A stretch of DNA of 64,000 nucleotides from Chrysomallon squamiferum (taxonomy: Eukaryota > Mollusca > Gastropoda > Neomphalida > Peltospiridae). The position numbers were made by a program, and so were the translations under genes. This document shows, piece after piece, positions 55,033 to 64,000 of this stretch (its first letter is position 1; every line of letters begins with the position of its first letter). The notes under the pieces are model-generated. The model was not told the origin of the DNA. It did not search any database and saw only the letters and a list, made by a program, of their open reading frames with translations. The stretch covers positions 7,513,219 to 7,577,218 of the forward strand of contig CM022676.1 of assembly GCA_012295275.1 (NCBI GenBank), written 5' to 3'.

Positions 55033-58000
55033 CTGAAACATGAAAGGAAATTATGTTTTGGTTTATATAAACACTATTATTGCATTTATGTATGTGACTT
55101 GTAGGTGTGTATATATTGATATACATCTAAGAATTTTTGTATGTGTATACGTACATATATATCTCTGCGTGTATGTGTGTATCTGTGTATGTATGTAATA
55201 TCGAATGAAATTGTTTTCGGATACATATACACACATAAAATCGTGGATATCGAGTTTTCGTTTCTTGTACATCATAACAGTGAGACAACCTTTTCTAATT
55301 TTTCATGAAAGTGTCTAACTGGTTTTCTTCTCTATCATTTATTAATATCAATTCACTCACTATCATGCATTAAGACGTCGTATGGGACGTCATTTCCTCT
55401 TTCATCTAGAGAAGAATATGTATTCTCTGTATCTTGAAGTACAATCTCTGGCGCAGTCTGAGTATCTAAAACATGGAATGAAATTATGTTTTTGTTAACA
55501 TAAGAATAGATATGCGTAGAGACAACAATAATCGCATTAAAATGTGCCTGTGTCGGTATACTTATATAGAAACATACACACACACACACGCTCATATACA
55601 TTAAGTGTGTGTATGTGTTTGCGTGTGTGTGCGTCTGCGTGTGTCTGTGTGTGTGACAACTTACCAGTGACCGAATCAAGACTGTAGTACACCTGCTGAT
55701 TTGTGCTGATTCTGAAATTTCAAAAGTAAGTAAACCATATTGCATACACATTGATCTAATAATCCGAGGACGAATAAAGGCATGCAAATACACATACCTA
55801 TATATATATATACACCATATACATTCATACATATATGCATACATACATACATTCATACATACTTATGTTACATACATATGTGCATATGAGATACATATAT
55901 TAGATACGTATACATGCATATATACACATACGTACACACATTAATGCGTTATACAGAAGGAAAGAAAAGTAGTAAAATATATAAATTAATTTACCTTTGT
56001 TGGTTCGAGATTGGCTTATTTGTTTCTGTAATAATAATAATAATAGTAATAATAATAATAATAGTAACAACAACAACAACAACAATACTAATACTAACAA
56101 TAATAATAATAATAAGAGTATTATCATCATCATCATGAACGTAGTAGTAGTAGTAGTGACGATGGTGGTGTTCGTGGTGCTGGTGCTGGTGATAATAGTG
56201 ACGGTAACAGTACTAAAATAAATGATGTTCAGTTTTACACTCTCTATTCAGATCATGCTACCTAACAACTGACACCATTATTTGGGAGTAGTACCGGTCA
56301 TGTAGTATTTTTAGTATGATGCTTCTCCAAATTTAAATCTACCATCAAACGTTCTTGTGTTTAGACATCATTTCTTTCCTCAGCCATTAGATGAACAGGT
56401 GACTGAAATACATAGGTTTTAGCGAAAATAGGTTTCATGTCTCTGCTTAAGGTAACTGTGTAAATTAGACTGATTTATCTCCCCTTTACTCTATAGGTAA
56501 GTGTAATTCAAACACATAACAAAACAAATAAACGAACACCGAAACAGATAAAGAAATATGCATACATATAAAGAAACAAACTAATGAATGAAAGAATGAA
56601 CGAACGAACAAATGCATCAATGAATAAATAAAGAATATAAAATAAGATAAATTAAATTAAAATTAAACAAATAAAGCAACAAATAAATTAATAAATAGAT
56701 AAACAAACAAATAAACAACTAACCAACTAAATCAATAAATAAATAAATAAATAAGTAACACATAAATCATTACTTCTTTTGTATCGTAAGTAGATAATAA
56801 CGACAATGATAATGATTACAGACAGAAGAAAGAACGTTCCAAAACCGATGGCAAATCCTTTTCCAAACTGACTGCTGTCTTCAACAGCGCCTGAAAATTG
56901 ATTAATAAAAATAACATTAAATTAATATATTATTTATATTTCTATTTGGTATTGTTAATATATCTTCAGAGAGTAGATAATTATGTATTTGCTATTGTTA
57001 AGGTATCTTTTAGTTAAGGTATTTCACACTTTTTTATACTTCAACCATTCTGATTTTACACATCTCTTTTCTTTTCTACGATTCTCTCTGTATCTGTTAC
57101 TCTATCTATGTCCATCTGTTTCAGTGCATGATTTTTCAAAAATTCTTTACATCACAAATCCGTCAATCCATCCATCCACAAACTCACTGTCTAGATATTT
57201 GTAAATAAATAATTTCGCATGTAAGAACGTTTGTGTGTGTATATATATATATATAGAAGCCTGTATGTATATATATATATATATGTATATGTATCTATGC
57301 ATGTGTATACGTATGCATATATATGTACACATACGTTCTTACATACATGACTATATATTTACAGATATCTAGACAGAGTTTATACACACACCCGCATACA
57401 CACACACACATAGAAATATACACAGAAAGAAAAAACAATAACACACATTCCTAAACACGTACATACATACACAGACTTATTCATACGCATAAACACATAT
57501 ACTGAAACATATATTGAGAAATACAAATAAAATTACTATTAATTTAAAATAAAATTAATTAAAACTTACTTTCAACATTAATAATAATTCGTTTATGTGC
57601 TGTTTTGTTCGTATCCGGATTAATAGCAGTGCATGTGTAGACGCCATCATGACGTCTCGTGATACTAGTCAGTGCCAGTAGTCCGTTGTTACTGACAATC
57701 TGATTGGTCAGTTCCCATCTGTAAAGACATTTGATAAAACAATCGGCTTTGCATGATATTCTGACGTCACTTCCTTCCTCTACTGTGATGTTAGATGAAG
57801 AATTGACTCGAAGTGAGCTACCGGGACCGTCTGTGAAAAAAAAAAAATAAAATAAAATAAGAAATATACATAAATAAAAAAGTAAATAAAAAATAAATCA
57901 AAGCTAAAAAGTTACATACATCCTTGATATCTCCTCATAATCATCAAAATCATTGTGATCCCTGTTCATACCGTTGTTGTTGTCGTCGTTATCATTATTA

Positions 58001-61000
58001 GTAGTAGTAGTATGAAGATAATGGTGATACTATAAATACTAATTAATTAAATTCAACTAAATTGAATTAAGATACCTCTAACTTTCAAAACGACTCTGTT
58101 TCTCGAATATCGGTGATCGATATTTTCACATCGCCAAACATTTCCTTGTTGATTTATGTTGACAGATGTTAAACTGACTAAAAACTTGTCACCTAAACTA
58201 TGAAAGTCTAATTTCCAATAAAACGTGACATAACATCAAAATTCAACAAGTCAAAGGTGAGGTCATTATCAAACCCCGTGACGCGATCTGAATATTGGAA
58301 AATCTGACATGTGAACGTAAAAGAAAGACCGCTGATAGCGTATGGCGCGGACCCTTGAAGTTTTGGCGGTCCTGAACGTAAACTGTAAACAAAAAAGCGC
58401 GAACATGTCCACACACTCATGTGCACCCCCGCACCCAAACACACATACAGGCATAACTGGATCTCTGATATTTTAAACAAACACCTCTAACAAATATTAA
58501 GTTGGCTGTTTATTTTATGACTTTTTGTTTCTACTATAATTAATTTCTTACTTACGAAGTACATTCAAATGAAGTGTTTGATTGGTAGTTTGGTTCGTAT
58601 CTGGATTTTCAGCCGTACACACATAGAGACCTGATTTTGTTCTGTCAATATTAGCCAATGACAGAATGCTCGTGTTACTTATGACGTCATCTGCGAGTTT
58701 CCACTGATAATTGCACGTGATGAAACATGTCGACGAACAAGACGCAGTGACGTCACTTCCTTCCACAGCAGTCACGACAGACGAATTATTCAGCTTAAGT
58801 GATGTTCCAGGACCATCTGAAAAATAAGTTATCAACTCCATCATCATAATCGCCAGCATAATCATCATTGTCGTCATGTTTTTTTTTTTTTTTTTTCTGA
58901 CTGATAGTAGCAATTATGGATGTTGTCGTTGTAACTGTTGTGAAGATGAAGTATTTGAGTTGTTGATGCTCGTATCATAATTACTATAACTGTCAGTACT
59001 ATTTATTTATTAATTTTGTTAATATTTTTTGCTGATTTAAAATAATGTTAATAAGAATAAAATAAATTTAAAATATTCTATATCTAGATATGAACATACG
59101 TATCATCTAAAAAATATATCTTCATATACGTAAGTTAGTGTTTATGTACGTACCTGTTTAAGCGTATAATTAGGCTGGACATTCTTTCATGTAAGAATAA
59201 AAATTTACTTAAATGTTAAAATACATTAATAATATCACCTGTAATTATAATCTATAAAAATAAAGGTTTTTGACCTCTGATTTCACGTATTATTGTCTTT
59301 TGTTGAGATGTATTGTTTACTTATCAGCAACAGTACATATTTCTTAAAATGATAATTATAGACACAAAACTGAAAAAAACAATTGAGTAACAGATTTTAA
59401 TTCTAATTAAAAGTATATATTTCCTAGAACGATAATTATAAACATAAAACTTATAATATATCTGACTTCCAGAATTGTTTTGTTTTATTCAGTCTATCAC
59501 TTAGTTATCATTAAGAGTTCATATTTTTACTTCTCACTTTCAATTTTATTTCGTTGCTCTTTTTGACAACATCTAATAGGCACAACAATAATATTAATAA
59601 TAAATAAGTTAATTTTACCTCTCACTTCAAGTTTTATTTCATTGCTGTGTCCTCCATCATCTCCATATCTCCACACAGTTCCTTGTTGACTGAGTTTGAC
59701 AGATTTTATTATAAGGATGTTTATATCATCTGAACAGAAAAACATGTATTCTTTTGGATGTTCACCATAAAATTCACAATGACCGTATTTTCCCTGTACT
59801 TTCATCCTGTATTCTGTATTAATCACAAACCATGTAATTATAGGAGAACCATTTCCTCGACAGGTAAAAGTAAAAGGTGATCCAACAACTGCATATCTGT
59901 CTGATGTTTTTAATTTATAATGCTGACCTTAAATTAGAAATAAAATAAAATAGTAAAAAAATAAATGAAAATAAATAAAATAAATAAACAAATTAAATTA
60001 AATTAAATTAATACTTTTTTGTTTTTATCTGTTTTTATAATTACTTTTTTGCTAGGCTATATGCTACATTTAACTGCTTTTAGCAGATATATTTAAAGAG
60101 TTTAGCTGACAGTTATAAATTTAATGTTCCATTAGTCATCCATATTAACTTTACAGTTACTAATATAAAATACATAAATTGTACATACAATACTCATCCC
60201 AGTAACACAAACACACAGAATATATTCCAAATCATTACTTTTCACTTCCTTTAGTAATAACACAGTTTTAAATTTAGTATGTTTTCTTCACTACTTTCTT
60301 GGTTTTCCTCCTGTTAATATTATTTGTAATATTCTCTGGGTGGTTGAATATATTTTTCATTATACTAGATGCAGTCGACTGCATCGAGCTACCTAAATAC
60401 AGCTCAGAGACATGACATACAGCGTTGTATTTCTTAGGTTAATTTTGGTCAGAACGTTGTTGTTGGTTTTTTGTTGTTGTTGCTGGGTGGGTTCTTTTGG
60501 TGTTTTTTTTTTTTTATACATTTGTGTGTTTGTTCTTATGAAAGTATTTTGATTTCTAGGTGTGTTTGCATTTATGTATGTATGTAGATATAAACGTATG
60601 TAAGTAGCTAAGTTTGTAGGTATGTGTATTAGCTTTATGTGTGTATGTTAGTATATAGGCATATATGTAATTAGTTATGTATTTGGGTAGAGAGGTAGTT
60701 AGGTATATGTGTATTGGTGTTTGTATGTATTTGTATGTGTTTCTGTCTGTATATCTGACTATGTATCTGAGAGTTTGTGTATGTGTGCGTAATTTTCACT
60801 GTGTATTTATAATAATCAGAAATGTTCTCAAGTGACAACTTCAGAATAAGCTTCTTGTTGCGATGCATAGTATAGCATTGTCTAGTACATTTTATTACAG
60901 TTAAATTTAGTATAATACAGAATAATAATGTAGAAACACAGTATAATTTAATATGGTAGTCACTTTATAACTGCATAATAATTATAATGAAATCAGTTCC

Positions 61001-61767
61001 ACTCTTTATGTAACATTATATTATTTTACAGTGAAATAGAGTACTTAACACTAAATTAAATTACACTACATTACGTCATATAATATCATACTGTATTATA
61101 TTATATTTTAATAGATTACTTTATATTATCTTAATTGCTTTTCATTTACATTTAACCTCAGTAACCGTTTGCGTCAAACATTTAAAAAAGAAAAAGAAAG
61201 AAACTTCTCATCTTTAGTACAGAGAGAAATTATATAGAGAAAGCCTACATCTAAGCTGGTTAGGAAACAAATATAAAAATTAACTGCCAGTAAGAAAGGA
61301 AGTGTTATTAAATCAATGAACTCACTGCATTACTGTGTTATCAATGTAACCACCAATTCACTGTATTCACGTGTACTGCGTTCTCAACGTAATCATCAAT
61401 TCACTGTATTAACGTGTACTGCGTTCTCAACGTAATCATCAATTCACTGTATTCACGTGTACTGCGTTCTCAACGTAATCATCAATTCACTGTATTAACG
61501 TGTACTGTGTTATCAATGTAACCATTAATTCACTGTATTAACGTGTACTGCGTTCTCAACGTAATCATCAATTCACTGTATTAACGTGTACTGCGTTCTC
61601 AACGTAATCATCAATTCACTGTATTAACGTGTTGTGGGTACAGTATCTGCCAGTTCTTACACAGTCTCACATTTACTAAATGAAAATAATCTAAATATAA
61701 AGTACATACCTTGTACGTACAATACACATCCCAGTAAGACGAACAGACAGAATAACTTATAACCCAT
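54908..61767 (-). CDS. Gene 3: Ig-superfamily receptor with ITAM-like tail
   Basis: Exons: SP 61710-61767, a dead SP at 60178-60235, Ig1 59619-59927, Ig2 58556-58816, Ig3 58076-58371 (broken), Ig4 57570-57830, TM 56774-56890, basic 55995-56025, 47-bp 55665-55711, tail 1 55353-55465 and tail 2 54908-55032. Leader, Ig1, Ig2, Ig4, TM and tail are in continuous frame; skipping Ig3 keeps it. The tail carries YYSL, YSSL and YDVL; the last two are spaced as in an ITAM (YxxL-x8-YxxL), and VPYDVL also fits the ITIM pattern. Doubts on function: Ig1 has WRC changed to WRY, and Ig3 has a stop and a frameshift. It is presumably a plasma-membrane receptor that signals through SH2 proteins. Confidence 0.6.
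55353..55465 (-). CDS. Gene 3 tail exon 1: ITAM-like, donor overlaps stop
   Basis: Acceptor TTTTAG. It reads DTQTAPEIVLQDTENTYSSL and then DERGNDVPYDVLMHDSE before TGA. YSSL and YDVL are separated by eight residues, the classical ITAM spacing. GATAGTGAGTGA at the end is both a GTGAGT donor and Ser-Glu-stop. This is the best signalling motif in the window. Confidence 0.7.
55665..55711 (-). CDS. Gene 3 exon: 47-bp tyrosine-motif exon
   Basis: Acceptor TTTCAG, donor GTAAGT. It reads ISTNQQVYYSLDSVT and contributes a YxxL motif (YYSL) upstream of the ITAM-like pair. Confidence 0.65.
55995..56025 (-). CDS. Gene 3 exon: basic cytoplasmic linker
   Basis: 31 bp, reads KTNKPISNQQR in frame, acceptor TACAG, donor GTAAAT. 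It is preceded by an AAT/AAC repeat, as in the paralogues. Confidence 0.55.
56774..56890 (-). CDS. Gene 3 exon: transmembrane segment
   Basis: 117 bp with a TTTTCAG acceptor. It reads GAVEDSSQFGKGFAIGFG, then the hydrophobic run TFFLLSVIIIIVVIIYL and the basic end RYKR. Confidence 0.7.
57570..57830 (-). CDS. Gene 3 exon: Ig4 (type B), intact
   Basis: 261 bp, acceptor CACAG, donor GTAAGT. It reads DGPGSSLRVNSSSN, RISCKADCFIKCLYRWELTN and RRHDGVYTCTAINPD, ending IIINVE. It is intact. Confidence 0.75.
58076..58371 (-). pseudogene. Gene 3 Ig3 exon, stop and frameshift
   Basis: The acceptor and donor are good, and the start is normal (GPPKLQGSAPYAISGLSFTF then TCQIFQ). The core TWF reads TGF. 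FIGN is followed by TAG where paralogues have NYTF. The exon is 296 bp, not a multiple of three (intact copy 312 bp). Confidence 0.65.
58556..58816 (-). CDS. Gene 3 exon: Ig2 (type B), intact
   Basis: 261 bp, acceptor TTTTCAG, donor GTAAGT. It reads DGPGTSLKLNNSSVV, TASCSSTCFITCNYQWKLAD and KSGLYVCTAENPDTN, ending NVLR. It is the only Ig2 in the window with both splice sites and a full frame. Confidence 0.7.
59521..59565 (-). pseudogene. Duplicated 3' scrap of an Ig1 exon
   Basis: About 40 bp repeat the last residues of Ig1 (NEIKIESEK-like) just downstream of the full exon, ending in a GTAAAA-like donor. Confidence 0.4.
59619..59927 (-). CDS. Gene 3 exon: Ig1 (type A), Cys2 lost
   Basis: 309 bp with acceptor TTTAAG and donor GTAAAA. 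It reads QHYKLKTSDRYAVVGSPF, FTCRGNGSPIITWF, GHCEFYGEHPKEYMFFCS and TVWRYGDDGGHSNEIKLEV. WRC is WRY here, so the core disulfide is missing although the frame is open. It is clearly more divergent than the five gene 2 copies. Confidence 0.65.
60178..60235 (-). pseudogene. Dead signal-peptide exon upstream of gene 3 Ig1
   Basis: It reads MIWNIFCVFVLLG and then TGA where paralogues have Cys (GGATGT to GGATGA). The donor is lost too (CAATTTATG instead of CAAGGTATG). It suggests gene 3 once had two leader cassettes. Confidence 0.6.
61325..61640. repeat. 43-bp minisatellite in gene 3 intron 1
   Basis: About seven units of AACGTAATCATCAATTCACT-GTATTAACGTGTACTGCGTTCTC. One to three looser units occupy the same intron position in gene 1 (12.37-12.42) and in the gene 2 cassettes (for example 33.12-33.22). 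Confidence 0.85.
61710..61767 (-). CDS. Gene 3 signal-peptide exon
   Basis: MGYKLFCLFVLLGCVLYVQ with donor GTATGT in phase 1. It is about 1.8 kb upstream of Ig1. The CGGAAGTG seen at other leaders is changed here (TCACTGAGTT). Confidence 0.65.
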
Positions 61768-61959
61768 TTCCAGTTTTCACTGAGTTAATAACATATAGTT
61801 TCTTAGCTCTTTTTATCTAAATTCTTTCCTTATTTCAGTTTCCCGTTACAATGTTTATTTTGAACAAGAAACCTGAGATTCCTATCATAAAATCACCGAT
61901 TCGGAAATCTTCGAACCTAAACAGTCACGCAACTGTCAGCTGCCTGACGCTTTTCAGCG

Positions 61960-62245
61960 CGAGGAAAACTATTTTAGACCAGGTGAGGTCATCGTGTACA
62001 ACTACGTCATTTGGACCCCGGATTTCCTTCCTTGCTTGTATTCGAATGTTCAAGACATTTAGTCACATTAGGTTTAAAAATAGGAATATTTGCTGCTTGA
62101 TTAATGAAAATAATATGGCGGCAGAGACAGTTAATTTTATCAAGTGTGCTTGTATATTAAATCTATGTAAGTGCGCATCCATTTCGAGAATAGAATATGT
62201 TAATTCACAGAACAGCATAACGAAAAAAAGAAAGACAGCAGAATG
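61960..62245. repeat. Duplicated non-coding block, copy 1
   Basis: It is matched by 62.60-62.89 kb: TTTCCTTCCTTG, TAGGTTTAAAAATAGGAA, AATATGGCGGC, TTTATCAAGTGTGCTTGTA and TCTATGTAAGTGCGCAT. Short ORFs inside are not conserved between the copies. AATATGGCGGC fits the YY1 consensus. Confidence 0.65.
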
Positions 62246-62368
62246 AATAAATAAATGAATGATTAACAGTACTTAATAACAAAACTGAGTCAAAGAGAAA
62301 ATTAAGAGATGATTTTTTCTAATTAACTGTAAACTATTAAATCAGTGTTGCTTGTTTCATGAATAATG

Positions 62369-62415
<47 letters not shown>

Positions 62416-62599
62416 TATAATGGTAATAATAATAATTCAGTTCATTTCAATTCAGTTATACTAAACTAAACTAAACTTTTTCTAGGTTATATGTTACGTT
62501 GTATTATTATTATTATTGTTATTATTATTATGTCATGTTATGCTTTAAATGATCGACAATACTGGTCTATTTAAGCCTAAGAATCTAAATATAGAAACT

Positions 62600-62890
62600 T
62601 GCGTCAGCAGTAAAGGTCAACGTGTACAGCTATGTCATTTGAACCCCGGTTTTCCTTCCTTGTTTGTATTCGAATTTTCGCGAAATGTTTTCACGTTAGG
62701 TTTAAAAATAGGAAAAGTTGCTTCTAGTCTTACAAATGTTAGCAATTAACAAAAACAATATGGCGGCTGAGGTAGTTATTTTTATCAAGTGTGCTTGTAC
62801 TTTAAATCTCTGTAAGTGCGCATTCATTTCGAGGATAGTCTGTAACAATGCAGAGACGAATATACTCAGGAAAAGAAAGACAGATGAACG
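62600..62890. repeat. Duplicated non-coding block, copy 2
   Basis: The second copy of the block at 61960-62245, separated from it by AAT-rich sequence. Confidence 0.65.
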
Positions 62891-62986
62891 AATGAATGAT
62901 TAACAATATTCCAGAATAAAGAACTCTGAGAGTGAAAGAGAAAAATAAGAGATGATTTTTTTCTAATTAGCTGTAAACTATTACAA

Positions 62987-63024
<38 letters not shown>

Positions 63025-63144
63025 GAAACAGAACAAGAAAAAACTAAAACTTACTGTACATTTTAATATAATTATATAAGAATATTATAGGTGCATACAC
63101 ACAAGAACTTATGAATTACGTATAGATATATAGATATACACTTT

Positions 63145-63188
<44 letters not shown>

Positions 63189-63261
63189 CACACACACACA
63201 TTCCCCTTTAAACCGAACGCAATAGAAAAAATAGTGTAAATTGGCAGAAGGCATATAAGGT

Positions 63262-63400
63262 ATTGTGGGTTACTTTTTTTTGTGCGTCTTCTCCCATGCA
63301 TGGCTGGTTTTGAATAGAGTGTAGAGTTACAACACACCAGAGTAAAACTGATCAGTCACGTCACAATTTAAGATACAAAACTTGACAAACAGCCATTGTG
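63262..63400 (+). repeat. Dispersed repeat R, copy 6
   Basis: TTTTGTGCGTCTTCTCCC, ATGCATGGCTGGTTTTGAAT and AGAGTGTAGAGTTACAACA. Confidence 0.6.
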
Positions 63401-63557
63401 CAAAGGTGATAATGATAGACTGTAATTCATTTTATATATAGCTGATAATTAATAATCACTGTCTGATTTTTTTAATTCTTTACATCAGTGTCCATCCATA
63501 AACACATGCATAAACACAGGCATATACATATATTCATTCATGTATACACACTCTCTT

Positions 63558-63561
<4 letters not shown>

Positions 63562-63651
<90 letters not shown>
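63562..63651. repeat. (CT)n microsatellite
   Basis: About 45 CT units. From here to the window end only non-coding AT-rich sequence is seen. Confidence 0.95.
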
Positions 63652-63653
<2 letters not shown>

Positions 63654-64000
63654 ACACACACACACACAGAGAGAACACAACATGTATTTAATAATTACTA
63701 TCAAACACTAGGATGAACAGTGTAAATAAAATATTGAAATTTCACAGTCAAATTCGTGGACTTTTTATGATAATTTATCTTTTTAAACTCGACTTCCATT
63801 TTAGATTTTGAAAGAAAAACAAACCTCAGCACACCTGACATGAAACAACTGATAATACATAAAAAGTCTACTCAACATATTTTATCAGCTTTTCTTTTCA
63901 TGAAAACATTTTTCACTTCTCTCCTTTAACACTGAAGAATACACGAGAGTTTCCATACTCTTTCACTTTGTAATGTTATGGATAGATTTCCGATAACAGG

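Noticed and set aside
61851-62246. 131-residue plus-strand ORF upstream of gene 3
   Set aside because: The duplicated block at 62.6 kb does not keep the frame and no domain is recognisable, so it is probably not a gene.

Overview
This is a eukaryotic window. Short coding exons with GT/AG borders sit in AT-rich introns full of ATT/AAT, CA/TG, GA and TATG-type simple repeats. The repeat style, a tRNA-derived SINE, Tigger, hAT and Tc1 remnants and short lineage-specific immunoglobulin (Ig) exons fit an animal, most likely a mollusc (gastropod or cephalopod). The species call is inference.

The coding content is almost entirely one gene family: single-pass transmembrane receptors of the Ig superfamily. 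Every copy follows one plan: a 58-bp signal-peptide exon (SP), Ig1 (312 bp, type A), Ig2 (261 bp, type B), Ig3 (about 312 bp, type A), Ig4 (261 bp, type B), a 114-117 bp transmembrane exon (TM), a 31-34 bp basic exon, a 47-bp exon with a tyrosine motif, then one or more tail exons with YxxL/I/V motifs. All junctions up to the basic exon are phase 1, so Ig exons can be lost or skipped without breaking the frame. The ectodomain is an A-B-A-B doubling.

Layout. 1-4.7 kb: the 3' half of a plus-strand copy (gene P). 4.8-5.4 kb: Tigger/pogo fragments. 6.5-12.6 kb: minus-strand gene 1, decayed, with a dead 1.5-kb hAT element in one intron. 13-20.8 kb: gene-poor, with a Tc1 remnant, minisatellites and dispersed repeats; most of it is duplicated at 33.5-44.2 kb. 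21.0-33.5 kb: minus-strand gene 2, the most complete locus, with five tandem SP+Ig1 cassettes (about 1.5 kb each) upstream of one set of downstream exons. 40.0-41.9 kb: tail exons of a further copy (gene 4) whose ectodomain is missing. 44.2-44.4 kb: a 200-N gap. 44.4-52.7 kb: a GC-richer satellite array with a monomer of about 373 bp and about 22 copies. 53.6-54.0 kb: orphan SP exons. 54.9-61.8 kb: minus-strand gene 3, whose tail has an ITAM-like YxxL-x8-YxxL pair. 61.8-64 kb: duplicated non-coding sequence and simple repeats.

Together the genes look like a local, fast-evolving cluster of diversified cell-surface receptors with tyrosine-based signalling tails, resembling paired activating/inhibitory immune receptors in organisation. 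The most unusual features are the five-cassette leader/Ig1 array, tail exons in which the splice donor overlaps the stop codon, and repeated loss or gain of single Ig exons. Function is inferred from motifs only.
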